Position numbers and translations under genes: made by a program
Source of the DNA: Streptomyces parvus
GTDB taxonomy: Bacteria; Actinomycetota; Actinomycetes; Streptomycetales; Streptomycetaceae
Direction: 5' to 3'
DNA: 64,000 bases
Assembly: GCF_032121415.1 (NCBI RefSeq)
Contig: NZ_CP135079.1
Location: forward strand, 1,984,001-2,048,000
In this document: positions 43,476 through 54,858 of the stretch, piece after piece
Numbering within the stretch: the stretch's first letter is position 1
Layout of the letters: every line of letters starts with the position of its first letter
Notes under the pieces: model-generated
Databases searched by the model: none
What the model was told of the DNA's origin: nothing
What the model saw: only the letters and a program-made list of their open reading frames with translations

Positions 43476-45452
43476 TCAGTCCGCGTGCAGGACCAGCAGG
43501 GCCACGTCGTCGTCCGGGGGCTGCTCGGCGAACTCGTGGACCGCGCGCCGGATCTTCTCAGCGGTCGCCTCGGCGGGCAGCCCGGCGCACCCGGCCAGCA
43601 CCCGGGCCAGCCCGTCCCCGTCGTCGAACATCAGCGGGCCCGACCGCCGCTCGGTCACCCCGTCGGTGACGCAGAGCAGGGTGTCCCCGGGCGCGAGGTC
43701 GAAGACCTGGCTCTCGTACGCCACGTCCTCGACGACCCCGAGCAGCACCTGGGGCTCGGCGGCCGGGCGTACGGTGCCGTCGGGGCGCAGCAGCAGCGGC
43801 AACGGGTGTCCGGCGCTGGCCACCGTGCAGCGGACCCCGCCGTCGGGGAGCGGCACGACCTCCCCGTACAGCAGGGAGAGGAACCGCGACTGGGTGCCGT
43901 CGTGGAGCTGCCGGCCCCCGGCTGCGGCGACCATCAGGGCGGCGGCCTCGGCGGCCTCCATGGCGTCGTCGAGGAGGAGCCGGTTCAGCCGGTCCAGGAC
44001 CTTGCCGACGCCGAAGCCCTCCCGGGAGAGCAGACGGAGCCAGGGGCGGGCGAGACCGGTGACGACGGCCGCCTCCGGGCCCGAGCCCTGGACGTCGCCG
44101 AGGACGAAGCACCAGCGGTCGCCGGGGCACGGGAAGATGTCGTAGAAGTCACCGCCGACCACCCCGTCGTCGCTCGGTTCGTAGACGAGGGAGCTGGTCA
44201 CGCCGGGGATGTCCGCGACCTTGCTGGGGAGCAGGCCGCGCTGGAGGATCCGGCTGATGGTGGCCTGCCGGGTGTAGGCGCGGGCCGCGCCGACGGCGAG
44301 GCCGAGGCGGCGGACGAAGTCCTCGATCAGCGAGGAGACGGCCTCGGGTACCCGGGCGACGCCCTCCCGCCCGACGAGGACGGTGCCGAGCATCCGGCCC
44401 CCGGCGGTGATGCGGAACGCGAGCGCGGCCCCGTCCCGGCCGCCGGGGTGCGGCGGCGCGGCGTCCTCGGCCCCACCGGGTTGATCGGCGGGGTGGCCGG
44501 GGTGCTCGGGCCAGGGCACGGGGACGGGGCCGGAGCCCGCCCCGGCGGGAAGGGTGAGCGGGGCCCGCTCCAGAGCGGTGCGCAGGGGCTCGGCGCCGGT
44601 CTCGTCGCTGTGCCAGACCCGGGCCGGCCGGGGTTCGGCGGCCGGTCCCCCGCCCTCGGTCTCCAGCCAGATCGCGCACCAGTCCGCGAGCCGGGGCACC
44701 AGCAGCTGGCCCGCTATGGCGGCCACGAGGTCCTCGTCGAGCTGCCCGGCGAGGAGGTCGGAGGCCTCGGCGAGGAAGGCCGGGGCGCCGCGGCTGTCCC
44801 AGACCGCGTCGTCGCGTTCGGTGCGCCGGGCGGCGGGGGCGAGGATCTCGGCGGCGCGCAGGCCGCGCCGGAGTGCCTCCCCGTCGGGCGGGGCGAGCGG
44901 GGCGCTCCAGTCGTCGACGGGCAGGCGGGCCCAGACGGTCTTGAGGCCGGTGCGGTAGGTGATGCCCCAGGAGTCGGCGAGGGTGGCGACGAGCTGGAGG
45001 CCCCGGCCGTACTCGGCGGGGTCCGGCAGCTCCCCGGCGACCGCCGCGTCCGGTTCCGGCCCGGGCTCCGGCTCGTCGCCGCTGACCGGGCGGGCCGGGT
45101 GGTGGTCGGTGACCTCCAGGACGAGGGCGGCGGACGGCTCGTCACCGCCGTCCTCCTCCAGCCTGAGGACCAGGTCGACGGTGGTGCCGGCGTGCACGAC
45201 GGCGTTGGTGACCAGCTCGTTGGTGACGGTCACGGCATCGTCGGCCAGCCGGTCGCTGAAGCCCACGGCGGCGGGCACCCCGAGCCCGGTCCACTCCGCG
45301 AGCGCGGCCCGGACGAACCGCCGGGCGGCGGACGGGGCGAGCGGTATCCCGGGCAGGCTGGTGCGGCTGGCCAGGCGCGGGCCGTGCGCGCCCCCGGCAC
45401 GGATGGTGCCGGGACGCTGCGCGGTGTCCCGCTGCAGGGGAATGGGCGCCAC
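43476..45452 (-). CDS. SpoIIE-family phosphatase with an N-terminal anti-sigma-type ATPase domain
   Basis: 658 residues. About 45-175 is a histidine-kinase-like ATPase of the RsbW/SpoIIAB type (VTNELVTNAVVHAGTTVDLV, then GRGLQLVATLADSWG). A GAF-like sensor occupies about 215-400. A PP2C-type SpoIIE phosphatase follows (about 440-655) with GVVGGDFYDIF and FVLGDVQGSGPEAA supplying metal Asp residues, and DDVALLVL at the end. Such fused proteins switch anti-anti-sigma factors by phosphorylation and dephosphorylation and are abundant in Streptomyces stress control. The partner is not in this window. GTG 45452 has GGAGGAG 7 bases upstream; the in-frame GTG at 45479 would contain that site within the gene. 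Confidence 0.9.
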   Translation of the reverse strand: MAPIPLQRDTAQRPGTIRAGGAHGPRLASRTSLPGIPLAPSAARRFVRAALAEWTGLGVPAAVGFSDRLADDAVTVTNELVTNAVVHAGTTVDLVLRLEEDGGDEPSAALVLEVTDHHPARPVSGDEPEPGPEPDAAVAGELPDPAEYGRGLQLVATLADSWGITYRTGLKTVWARLPVDDWSAPLAPPDGEALRRGLRAAEILAPAARRTERDDAVWDSRGAPAFLAEASDLLAGQLDEDLVAAIAGQLLVPRLADWCAIWLETEGGGPAAEPRPARVWHSDETGAEPLRTALERAPLTLPAGAGSGPVPVPWPEHPGHPADQPGGAEDAAPPHPGGRDGAALAFRITAGGRMLGTVLVGREGVARVPEAVSSLIEDFVRRLGLAVGAARAYTRQATISRILQRGLLPSKVADIPGVTSSLVYEPSDDGVVGGDFYDIFPCPGDRWCFVLGDVQGSGPEAAVVTGLARPWLRLLSREGFGVGKVLDRLNRLLLDDAMEAAEAAALMVAAAGGRQLHDGTQSRFLSLLYGEVVPLPDGGVRCTVASAGHPLPLLLRPDGTVRPAAEPQVLLGVVEDVAYESQVFDLAPGDTLLCVTDGVTERRSGPLMFDDGDGLARVLAGCAGLPAEATAEKIRRAVHEFAEQPPDDDVALLVLHAD

Positions 45453-45566
45453 GGGGCGGCTCCTCCGGTCGGACGACACCGACAGAGTGACAGACCGGCC
45501 GCATCCATAAGCACCGAGTTACGGAAGTGAGCGGAAAATCGAGCAGATTCGAACGCGCGGGACGGG

Positions 45567-46055
45567 TTACGACATGTCGGAAGCGGCGTCACCGGAGGAC
45601 GGGACGGCCGCCGGGCGTCGCCTGCGGTGGACCACCGCGCCGCCCACCGCGAGCAGGAGGACGACCACGGCGGACACCCCGTAGGCCGTGTGCTCGGCGA
45701 AGAGCCGCCCCAGCCCCTTGAGGACACCGAAGCCGGCGGTCGCGTAGATCAGCGCCCAGGCGGCCCCGCCCGCGAACAGGGCCGGGAGGTAGCGCGACAG
45801 GGGCATCCGCATGCTGCCCGCGAGGAAGTTGGCGGCGGTCTGGAACCCGACCGTCAGGAAGGAGACGGCCACCACCGGCGCGCCCCAGCGCTGGATCGCC
45901 CGCTCGGCACGCCGGAACTTCGCCGAGGAGGTCCGCGCCGCGAACCTGCTGCGCCGGGCACCGGCTCCGGCGAGCCACCCGACGGCGAACGTCCCGCCTG
46001 CGCGCAGCAGGACGATGACGTACAGGGCTCCGGCCGCGAGCGCGATCTCATCCAC
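45567..46055 (-). CDS. DedA/VTT-family membrane protein
   Basis: 162 residues with three or four hydrophobic segments. The conserved centre PVVAVSFLTVGFQTAANFLA followed by RMPLSRYLPALFAGGAAWAL matches the DedA/VTT (SNARE-associated) domain, with GF-x-TAAN in place of the more common G-R-F-x-P. Such proteins are lipid scramblases or proton-dependent transporters. The start is set at GTG 46055, 5 bases after GAGG. An upstream ATG at 46103 would add Gly/Pro-rich residues. The tail HRRRRPAAVPSSGD is soluble. Confidence 0.75.
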   Translation of the reverse strand: MDEIALAAGALYVIVLLRAGGTFAVGWLAGAGARRSRFAARTSSAKFRRAERAIQRWGAPVVAVSFLTVGFQTAANFLAGSMRMPLSRYLPALFAGGAAWALIYATAGFGVLKGLGRLFAEHTAYGVSAVVVLLLAVGGAVVHRRRRPAAVPSSGDAASDMS

Positions 46056-46270
46056 GAGACCTCGCCCCGGGCCCGGGCGCCCGCCGGGCACGAGCCCGGT
46101 CACCGTCTCCCACCTGCACCCCGCCTCTACCTGTTCCGTCCGCCGGGTACCACACCAGGCAAGGCCAGCCTAACCGGGCGCGCATACGGCGGGCACCGGC
46201 CCCCTGGTCACGCCCGGACGAAAGGGCCGACGAAACACTTACCACTCGGTCGGAATTCACCGCCCCCGCG

Positions 46271-46288
46271 AGTGTACGTTCGTACGCT
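46271..46288. promoter_or_regulatory. Operator-like inverted repeat in the MFS promoter
   Basis: AGTGTACG-TT-CGTACGCT is an 18-bp inverted repeat with one mismatch. It overlaps the expected -35 position of a promoter whose -10-like TAGGGT is at 46296-46301, 7 bases before the transporter ATG. A TetR- or MarR-type repressor could bind it. No such regulator gene is adjacent. Confidence 0.5.
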
Positions 46289-46308
46289 CTGGAGCTAGGG
46301 TCGTCCGC

Positions 46309-47505
46309 ATGACCGTCGACATCGAGACACGGCCCCTCCCCGCCGCACGCCACGCGCGGGCCGCCGTAGCCGTCCTGTTCTTCACGAACGGGGCGCTGTT
46401 CGCCAACCTGCTGCCGAGGTATCCGCAGATCAAGGAGGATCTGGCGATCGGCAACGGCGCCTACGGTCTCGCGGTCGCCGCGTTTCCCGCAGGGGCCATC
46501 ACGGCCGGCCTCGCGGCGGGGGTGCTCGTGCGCCGCATGGGCTCGGCGCGGGTCGCGGTGCTCGGGACCCTGCTGATGGCCGCGGGGATCCTGGTCGCCG
46601 GTCTGGCCCCGTCGGTCGCCCTGTTCGCGACCGCCCTGTTCCTGGCCGGAGCCATGGACGCGCTCACGGACGTCGCCCAGAACGCGCACGGCCTTCGGGT
46701 GCAGCGGCTCTACGGGCGGTCCATCCTCAATTCCTTCCACGCCATCTGGTCCATCGGCGCCGTCACCGGAGGGCTGATGGCCGCGGGGGCGATGTCGCTG
46801 GGCCTGTCGCTCGGCGTCCATCTCGCGGTCTCGGGCGCCGTCCTCGTCGCCGCCGCCGTGGCCGCACTGCGCTTCTGTCTCCCCGGACCGGACAGCGAAC
46901 CCGAGGAGACCGGCCCGGAGCGGCGCGGTACGGAAGGGGCGCGCGGCACCTCGCGCGTCGGGCCGGTGCTGGCGGCGCTCGTCCTGCTCGCCACGGCGGG
47001 GACGCTCGTGGAGGACGCGGGGAACTCCTGGGCCGCCCTCTACCTGAGCGACGCCCTGCACGCCTCCGCGGCTCTCGCCGCCTGGGGCTTCATCGCCCTG
47101 GTGGGAGCCCAGTTCATCGGGCGCATCATCGGGGACCGCCTCGTCGACCGCTTCGGCCGGCGTGCCGTGGCCCGGGCCGGCGGTCTGATCACCGCGGTCG
47201 GCATGGGGCTGGCCCTGGCGGTGCCGACGCTGCCCGGCACCGTCCTGGGCTTCGCCCTGGCCGGATTCGGGGTGGCGACCCTGGTGCCCGCCGCGATGCA
47301 CGAGGCCGACGCGCTGCCCGGCCTCAAGTCAGGCTCGGGCCTGACGATCGTCTCCTGGCTCATGCGCCTGGGCTTCCTGCTGTCGCCGCCGGTCGTCGGC
47401 CAGGTCGCCGACGCGGCCGGCCTGCGCACCGGCCTGCTGGTGATCCCTGCCGCCGGAGTGCTGGTGGTGCTGCTCGCCGGAGTCCTGCGAGCCCGCCGCG
47501 GCTGA
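46309..47505 (+). CDS. Major facilitator superfamily transporter
   Basis: 398 residues, about twelve membrane segments split by a soluble loop at about 200-225 (GPDSEPEETGPERRGTEGAR). It begins MTVDIETRPLPAARHARAAV, then FFTNGALFANLLPRYPQIKE, an N-terminal half seen in fucose-permease-like and drug-type MFS members, with RVQRLYGRSILNSFHAIWSI in the fifth-sixth helix region. The substrate is unknown. No Shine-Dalgarno precedes ATG 46309, and TAGGGT is 7 bases before it, so a leaderless transcript is likely. An operator-like repeat lies in its promoter. Confidence 0.9.
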   Translation: MTVDIETRPLPAARHARAAVAVLFFTNGALFANLLPRYPQIKEDLAIGNGAYGLAVAAFPAGAITAGLAAGVLVRRMGSARVAVLGTLLMAAGILVAGLAPSVALFATALFLAGAMDALTDVAQNAHGLRVQRLYGRSILNSFHAIWSIGAVTGGLMAAGAMSLGLSLGVHLAVSGAVLVAAAVAALRFCLPGPDSEPEETGPERRGTEGARGTSRVGPVLAALVLLATAGTLVEDAGNSWAALYLSDALHASAALAAWGFIALVGAQFIGRIIGDRLVDRFGRRAVARAGGLITAVGMGLALAVPTLPGTVLGFALAGFGVATLVPAAMHEADALPGLKSGSGLTIVSWLMRLGFLLSPPVVGQVADAAGLRTGLLVIPAAGVLVVLLAGVLRARRG

Positions 47506-47592
47506 GGCGGCGGGAGCGGCCCGTGGTCCCTCCGAGCGCCGCGCAAGCACGCGGCGCTGCCCTTTGCGCCCGGCGCGGGGGAGAACAAACGG

Positions 47593-47631
47593 GCGGGGAG
47601 CCCGGGCCCCGTGAGGGCCCGCACTCCCCGC
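47593..47631. terminator. Bidirectional terminator between MFS and acyl-CoA ligase genes
   Basis: GCGGGGAG and CTCCCCGC form the base, and GGGCCC with GGGCCC forms the top of one hairpin between the convergent stops at 47505 and 47680. Confidence 0.7.
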
Positions 47632-47679
47632 CGTGCCCGTCCGGGGCCGAGCCCCCGGACGGGTTCACGCGCGCAGCCG

Positions 47680-49569
<1,890 letters not shown>

Positions 49570-49754
49570 GACGTCCTCCGGGCCTGCGGCATTGCTACGA
49601 CCGGCTTCTTTGATCCTGCGACTACTGCTGCTGTCCTGCTGCGCAACCTGCTTGTTCGGCTTGTTTAACTGGCGAGTAACCAACGATGCGTGATCAGAGT
49701 AGAGCGCACGCGCGCCCCACGTAAGAGGCAACGGGCCGCCGCTTTCATAACGAA

Positions 49755-49795
49755 AGGGCCCTCACGCCGCACGTTACTGCGGGCGTAAGGGCCCT
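49755..49795. terminator. lepA terminator
   Basis: AGGGCCCTCACGCCGCA and TGCGGGCGTAAGGGCCCT pair over 17 positions with one mismatch and one bulge, 45 bases beyond the lepA stop on the minus strand. Confidence 0.8.
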
Positions 49796-49839
49796 GGGCG
49801 CCGTTCGACGGCCGGGGTCGAGTGGCGGGCGGGGGCGGG

Positions 49840-51714
49840 CTACTTCTTGCCCTTGCTCTCCCCCGCGGACTCGTCGGTCGACAGGACGGAGATGAAGGCG
49901 TCCTGCGGCACCTCCACGTTGCCGACCATCTTCATCCGCTTCTTGCCCTCCTTCTGCTTCTCCAGCAGCTTCCGCTTACGGGAGATGTCACCGCCGTAGC
50001 ACTTGGCGAGGACGTCCTTGCGGATGGCGCGGACGGTCTCACGGGCGATGACCCGGGCGCCGATGGCCGCCTGGATCGGCACCTCGAAGTTCTGCCGGGG
50101 GATGAGCTTCTGCAGCTTGGCGACGAGCCGGACGCCGTACGCGTACGCCTGGTCCTTGTGCGTGACCGCGGAGAACGCGTCCACCTTGTCGCCGTGCAGC
50201 AGGATGTCGACCTTGACGAGGTTGGCCGCCTGCTCGCCGGTGGGCTCGTAGTCGAGGGAGGCGTACCCGCGTGTCTTGGACTTCAGCTGGTCGAAGAAGT
50301 CGAAGACGATCTCCGCGAGCGGCAGGGTGTAGCGGATCTCGACCCGGTCCTCGGAGAGGTAGTCCATGCCGAGCATGGTGCCGCGCCGGCCCTGGCACAG
50401 CTCCATGATCGCGCCGATGAACTCGCTCGGGGCCAGCACCGTGGCGCGGACGACCGGCTCGTGCACCTTGTCGATCTTGCCCTCGGGGAACTCACTCGGG
50501 TTGGTGACGATGTGCTCGGTTCCGTCCTCCATCTCGACCCGGTAGACCACGTTGGGGGCGGTGGCGATCAGGTCGAGCCCGAACTCGCGCTCCAGCCGCT
50601 CGCGGACCACGTCCAGGTGGAGCAGGCCGAGGAAGCCGACGCGGAAGCCGAAGCCGAGCGCGGCGGAGGTCTCCGGCTCGTAGACCAGGGCGGCGTCGTT
50701 GAGCTGGAGCTTGTCCAGTGCCTCGCGCAGGTCCGGGTAGTCGGAGCCGTCCAGCGGGTAGAGCCCCGAGAACACCATCGGCTTCGGGTCCTTGTAACCA
50801 CCCAGCGGCTCGGTCGCCCCGTTGCTCAGGGAGGTGATCGTGTCGCCGACCTTGGACTGCCGGACGTCCTTCACACCGGTGATGATGTAGCCGACCTCGC
50901 CCACGCCGATGCCGTCGGCCGGGGTCATCTCCGGGGAGGACACCCCGATCTCCAGCAGCTCGTGGGTGGCGTTGGTCGACATCATCCGGATGCGCTCGCG
51001 CTTGTTGAGCTGGCCGTCCACGACACGGACGTAGGTGACGACCCCGCGGTACGAGTCGTAGACCGAGTCGAAGATCATCGCGCGGGCGGGGGCGTCCGCG
51101 ACGCCGACCGGGGCCGGCACGTCCCGTACGACCCGGTCGAGCAGCGCGTCCACGCCGACGCCGGTCTTGGCGGAGACCTTGAGCACGTCCTCGGGCTGGC
51201 AGCCGATGAGGTTGGCCAGCTCCTCGGAGAACTTCTCCGGCTGCGCGGCGGGGAGGTCGATCTTGTTGAGCACCGGGACGATGGTGAGGTCGTTCTCCAT
51301 CGCGAGGTAGAGGTTGGCCAGCGTCTGGGCCTCGATGCCCTGCGCGGCGTCGACCAGCAGGACCGTGCCCTCGCAGGCGGCGAGCGAGCGGGAGACCTCG
51401 TAGGTGAAGTCCACGTGCCCCGGGGTGTCGATCATGTTGAGGACATGGGTCAGCCCCTTGTCCTCACCCTCGGTGGGCGCCCAGGGCAGCCGGACCGCCT
51501 GGGACTTGATGGTGATGCCGCGCTCGCGCTCGATGTCCATCCGGTCGAGGTACTGAGCACGCATCTGCCGCTGATCGACCACACCGGTCAGCTGGAGCAT
51601 CCGGTCGGCAAGGGTCGACTTGCCGTGGTCGATGTGCGCGATGATGCAGAAATTGCGGATCAGCGCCGGGTCGGTACGGCTCGGCTCGGGCACGTTGGAA
51701 GGAGTCGCGGGCAC
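49840..51714 (-). CDS. lepA: Elongation factor 4 (LepA)
   Basis: 624 residues. It is a translational GTPase with [16 protein letters not shown] (G1), GITI (G2), DTPGHVDF (G3) and NKIDLP (G4), domain II, and the LepA-specific C-terminal domain ending in a Lys-rich tail ([19 protein letters not shown]). EF-4 acts on the ribosome, either in back-translocation or in initiation and assembly. The GTG at 51714 gives the usual length plus a 17-residue polar N-terminus. It is divergent from rpsT with a 215-bp space between, the usual order in Streptomyces. Confidence 0.97.
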   Translation of the reverse strand: MPATPSNVPEPSRTDPALIRNFCIIAHIDHGKSTLADRMLQLTGVVDQRQMRAQYLDRMDIERERGITIKSQAVRLPWAPTEGEDKGLTHVLNMIDTPGHVDFTYEVSRSLAACEGTVLLVDAAQGIEAQTLANLYLAMENDLTIVPVLNKIDLPAAQPEKFSEELANLIGCQPEDVLKVSAKTGVGVDALLDRVVRDVPAPVGVADAPARAMIFDSVYDSYRGVVTYVRVVDGQLNKRERIRMMSTNATHELLEIGVSSPEMTPADGIGVGEVGYIITGVKDVRQSKVGDTITSLSNGATEPLGGYKDPKPMVFSGLYPLDGSDYPDLREALDKLQLNDAALVYEPETSAALGFGFRVGFLGLLHLDVVRERLEREFGLDLIATAPNVVYRVEMEDGTEHIVTNPSEFPEGKIDKVHEPVVRATVLAPSEFIGAIMELCQGRRGTMLGMDYLSEDRVEIRYTLPLAEIVFDFFDQLKSKTRGYASLDYEPTGEQAANLVKVDILLHGDKVDAFSAVTHKDQAYAYGVRLVAKLQKLIPRQNFEVPIQAAIGARVIARETVRAIRKDVLAKCYGGDISRKRKLLEKQKEGKKRMKMVGNVEVPQDAFISVLSTDESAGESKGKK

Positions 51715-51929
51715 GCAGGGTCCTGATTCTTGAGACGCCGAACGCCGTGTCTCGGGTCGATGTCGGGTCGGTCGGATCGATACGTAGGCTCCATCGTCCC
51801 ACGCCTGCGGGGCAGCGACCGGTTTGGGCCGGTCGGAGAGTGACTGCTACCGTGGACAGCTGTGCCTCGTGGCTCTCACGAGCGGCGGGGCTCACCTAGA
51901 AGATCCAACGAACCTGAAAAGGCTCTTTC

Positions 51930-52196
51930 GTGGCGAACATCAAGTCCCAGATCAAGCGGAACAAGACCAACGAGAAGGCGCGCCTGCGCAACAAGGCCGT
52001 CAAGTCGTCGCTCAAGACCGCGATCCGCAAGGCCCGCGAGGCCGCCGCTGCCGGTGACGTCGAGAAGGCCACCACGGCCGCCCGCGACGCCTCCCGCCAG
52101 CTCGACAAGGCTGTCTCGAAGGGTGTCATCCACAAGAACGCCGCCGCCAACAAGAAGTCGGCGCTGGCGTCCAAGGTTGCCGCCCTGTCGGCCTGA
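51930..52196 (+). CDS. rpsT: 30S ribosomal protein S20
   Basis: 88 residues, very Lys/Ala-rich, all-helical. [20 protein letters not shown] and [18 protein letters not shown] are diagnostic of bacterial S20, which binds 16S rRNA at its 5' domain. The GTG at 51930 has AAAGG 9 bases before it. It is monocistronic. A hairpin at 52331-52376 lies 135 bp downstream. Confidence 0.98.
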   Translation: MANIKSQIKRNKTNEKARLRNKAVKSSLKTAIRKAREAAAAGDVEKATTAARDASRQLDKAVSKGVIHKNAAANKKSALASKVAALSA

Positions 52197-52330
52197 GCTT
52201 CTTCCCGAAGCTCACTGATGTGATCGCCGGGACGGACCAGCGGGCCCTCTCTCCCGCCCCTGACCGGCACCCCGCGCCGCACACCGAACCTGCGTTCGCC
52301 ACGCGGGTGCGGCGCACCCCAGCATGACCC

Positions 52331-52376
52331 GGAAGCCCCGGTCCCCGATCTCCCCAGATCGAGAACCGGGGCTTCC
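52331..52376. terminator. Long hairpin, likely rpsT and/or holA terminator
   Basis: GGAAGCCCCGGT and ACCGGGGCTTCC form a perfect 12-bp stem, with an inner CGATCT/AGATCG stem. It lies between convergent stops of rpsT and holA. Confidence 0.75.
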
Positions 52377-52394
52377 GTGCGTACAGGCCCACTC

Positions 52395-52566
52395 CCCAGC
52401 CGGTCCGGGGCACCCCGAGCCCATCCGCGCACCACCCAGCCCGTCCGGCGCTCGATGCCGGAACCGGCGATCACACGAGAGGACGCACCTTCGGGCACGG
52501 CGCGGAGGCCATCCCAGCCGGTCCGGGGCAATCCCAGCCCGTCCGGCGCTCAAGGGCGGAACCGGT
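52395..52566. repeat. Interspersed short repeats typical of Streptomyces intergenic DNA
   Basis: CCCAGCCGGTCCGGGGCA occurs at 52395-52412 and 52513-52530. CCCAGCCCGTCCGGCGCT occurs at 52435-52452 and 52533-52550, each time followed by a purine-rich stretch and GGAACCGG. The second motif resembles a short element (core CAGCCCGTCCGGCG) that I recall as scattered in many Streptomyces genomes. Confidence 0.65.
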
Positions 52567-52615
52567 CACTCCAGGGCCCAGCAACACCGCGGCGAACCCA
52601 CCCCGCCCGAGAGGC

Positions 52616-53602
52616 CTACCGCCCCGCCCGCGCGGCCCGAGCCACAACGACGACGGCCTTCTCCAGGGCGTACTCGGGATCGTCCCCCCCGCCCTTCACC
52701 CCCGCGTCCGCCGCAGCCACGGCCCGCAGGGCCACCGCCACCCCGTCCGGCGTCCAGCCCCGCATCTGCTGCCGCACCCGGTCGATCTTCCACGGCGGCA
52801 TTCCCAGCTCCCGGGCAAGATCAGCCGGCCGCCCGCCCCTCGCGGAGGACAGCTTCCCGATCGCCCGCACCCCCTGCGCCAGCGCACTGGTGATCAGCAC
52901 GGGCGGCACCCCGGTCGACAGCGACCACCGCAACGCCTCCAGCGCCTCCGCCGCACGCCCCTCGACCGCCCGGTCGGCGACGGTGAACGACGACGCTTCG
53001 GCCCGCCCGGTGTAATAGCGCCCGACGACCGCCTCGTCGATCGTGCCCTCGACGTCCGCGATCAGCTGGGACACCGCACTGGCCAGCTCCCGCAGATCGC
53101 TGCCGATGGAGTCGACCAGCGCCTGGCACGCCTCCGGCGTCGCGGACCGCCCGTGGGTCCGGAACTCCGACCGTACGAACGAGAGCCGCTCGGCGGGCTT
53201 GGTCGTCTTCGGGCAGGCGACCTCCCGCGCCCCCGCCTTGCGCGCCGCGTCCAGCAGCCCCTTGCCCTTGGCCCCGCCCGCGTGCAGCAGGACGAGTGTG
53301 ATCTCCTCGACCGGCGCACCGAGATACGCCTTGACGTCCTTGACCGAGTCGGCCGAGAGGTCCTGCGCGTTGCGCACGATCACGACCTTGCGCTCGGCGA
53401 AGAGCGAAGGGCTGGTGAGCTCGGCGAGCGTGCCGGGCTGCAATTGGTCGGACGCCAGATCACGTACGTCCGTGTCGGCGTCGGCAGCACGCGCGGCCGC
53501 CACCACCTGCTGCACCGCACGGTCCAGGAGGAGGTCCTCCTGGCCCACGGCGAGGGTGACGGGGGCGAGCGGATCGTCGGTGGAATTCTTCCTGGTGGCC
53601 AT
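52616..53602 (-). CDS. holA: DNA polymerase III subunit delta
   Basis: 328 residues. The N-terminal AAA-like domain (MATRKNSTDDPLAPVTLAVG, DLLLDRAVQQVVAAARAADA, FAERKVVIVRNAQDL), the segment VEEITLVLLHAGGAKGKGLL and the C-terminal collar domain with GMPPWKIDRVRQQMRGWTPD match HolA. It opens the beta clamp in the clamp loader. I chose ATG 53602, since the upstream extension to 53671 is Ala/Arg-rich and unrelated. It is convergent with rpsT across the repeat-rich gap and divergent from the gene at 53704. Confidence 0.95.
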   Translation of the reverse strand: MATRKNSTDDPLAPVTLAVGQEDLLLDRAVQQVVAAARAADADTDVRDLASDQLQPGTLAELTSPSLFAERKVVIVRNAQDLSADSVKDVKAYLGAPVEEITLVLLHAGGAKGKGLLDAARKAGAREVACPKTTKPAERLSFVRSEFRTHGRSATPEACQALVDSIGSDLRELASAVSQLIADVEGTIDEAVVGRYYTGRAEASSFTVADRAVEGRAAEALEALRWSLSTGVPPVLITSALAQGVRAIGKLSSARGGRPADLARELGMPPWKIDRVRQQMRGWTPDGVAVALRAVAAADAGVKGGGDDPEYALEKAVVVVARAARAGR

Positions 53603-53703
53603 CGCGATCCAGCATCCCACGCCCCGCTGACAGCCAAGGACGGCCAGGGCGGCCCGGGCGGCCCGGGGCATGCGCCAGGGCCCGGGTACCGGAGAATGTC
53701 CGG

Positions 53704-53949
53704 GTGAGCGATGTGAGACATGTACTGGTGCTGCCCGACCGCGACGCCGCCGAGGAGGTGGCCGAGGAGTTGGCGGACCGCTTCGGGGTCGCCGAGGAGC
53801 CCCAGCTCGTACGGGACGCGCTGGCCGGCGAGGACGACGCCGAGGACGCCCAGTGGCTGGTCGTCGTGGAGGACGCGACCGAGCGCCTGGACCCGGCCGC
53901 GCTCGACGAGCTCGCCGCCGAGTACGAAGGCTGGCTGGAGAAGCCGTAG
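53704..53949 (+). CDS. Small acidic conserved hypothetical protein
   Basis: 81 residues, about a third Asp/Glu. It begins MSDVRHVLVLPDRDAAEEVA and ends ALDELAAEYEGWLEKP. The alternation of beta strand, helix, strand and helix suggests a small compact domain. It is conserved in Streptomyces next to holA as far as I remember, with no known role. GAGAAT lies 6 bases before the GTG at 53704, consistent with a leaderless start. Confidence 0.7.
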   Translation: MSDVRHVLVLPDRDAAEEVAEELADRFGVAEEPQLVRDALAGEDDAEDAQWLVVVEDATERLDPAALDELAAEYEGWLEKP

Positions 53950-53976
53950 CCGCTCCGACGCCCTCGCCCGGCCGAT

Positions 53977-54858
53977 TCAGCCCCGGGGAACGATCTGGAT
54001 GTCCAGGTCGATGCTGATGCTGGGCCCCACCACCGCGATCCCGCGCGCCAGCATGGTCTGCCAGGTGAGGGTGAAGTCCTCGCGGTGCAGTTCGGTGGTG
54101 GCCCGGCAGGCGGCGCGCGTCTCGCCCTCCAAACCGCTGCCGAGACCGAGGTACTGGGTGTCCAGTGTCACCGTACGGCTGACGCCGTGCAGGGTCAGCG
54201 CACCGGTGACACCCCAGCGGTTGCCTCCCCGGTGGACGAAGCGCTCGCTGTAGAACTCCAGCGTCGGACAGCGGCCGACGTCGAGGAAGTCCCCGGAGCG
54301 CAGATGGTCGTCGCGCATCTGCACATTGGTGTCGATCGACGCCGCGTCGATGATCACGTGCAGGGCGGAGTCCTCCATCCGGTCGGCGATCCGGACCGCC
54401 CCGGCGAAGGTGTTGAACCTGCCGTGGATGCGGGCCAGCCCGATGTGCCGGGCGGTGAAGCCGATCTGGGAGTGGTTCGGCTCGATGTCCCAGTCGCCGG
54501 GGTCGGGCAGCTGCGGGGGCTGCGCAACCTGGAGGGTCACATCGCCCAGCGTGGCGTGGGCCCCCTCGGTCACCGTCGCCGCCCCGTGGAACGGGGCGAA
54601 CCCCTCGGCCTTGACCGCCAGTCGGTAGTCACCGGCCGGAAGCATGGCGAGCAGACTGCCGAAGGGGTCCGTCTCACCGGCGGTCACCTTGCGGCCGAGG
54701 CTGTCGGTCAGGACGAACTCGGCCTGCTGGACCGGTTCGTTGACCGGGTCCAGCACCCGGCAGCTGAGCACCCCCGCGGTACGGGGTACCCGGACTCCGG
54801 CGAGGACCCCACCGCGCCCACCCGCCTGGCCTCTGTTTCCCAGCCAACGGCCGAACAT
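53977..54858 (-). CDS. YceI-family protein with an N-terminal carboxypeptidase-regulatory-like domain
   Basis: 293 residues. Residues about 25-110 form a transthyretin-like carboxypeptidase regulatory domain (GVLSCRVLDPVNEPVQQAEF to LPAGDYRLAVKAEGFA). About 120-293 is the YceI lipocalin-like barrel, which binds isoprenoid or other lipids: DWDIEPNHSQIGFTARHIGL, GRFNTFAGAVRIAD, RSGDFLDVGRCPTLEF and GALTLHGVSRTVTL. There is no signal peptide or lipobox, so it may act inside the cell. ATG 54858 follows GGGGGGACGGAAGAG. Upstream in-frame codons run into non-coding sequence and are rejected. Confidence 0.9.
   Translation of the reverse strand: MFGRWLGNRGQAGGRGGVLAGVRVPRTAGVLSCRVLDPVNEPVQQAEFVLTDSLGRKVTAGETDPFGSLLAMLPAGDYRLAVKAEGFAPFHGAATVTEGAHATLGDVTLQVAQPPQLPDPGDWDIEPNHSQIGFTARHIGLARIHGRFNTFAGAVRIADRMEDSALHVIIDAASIDTNVQMRDDHLRSGDFLDVGRCPTLEFYSERFVHRGGNRWGVTGALTLHGVSRTVTLDTQYLGLGSGLEGETRAACRATTELHREDFTLTWQTMLARGIAVVGPSISIDLDIQIVPRG

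Larger units (their letters stand above)
52197..52615. other. 419-bp gene-free region with repeats between rpsT and holA
   Basis: No coding region is convincing. It contains a short stem just after rpsT (GAGCTT/AAGCTC near 52195-52210), a stem GCGCCGCAC/GTGCGGCGC (52274-52282 with 52308-52316), the terminator at 52331-52376, and two kinds of interspersed repeat at 52395-52566 listed below. Confidence 0.75.

Noticed and set aside
43558..44130. Arg-rich open frames inside the SpoIIE phosphatase gene
   Set aside because: They are other-frame shadows; the phosphatase frame has complete domains over the whole stretch.
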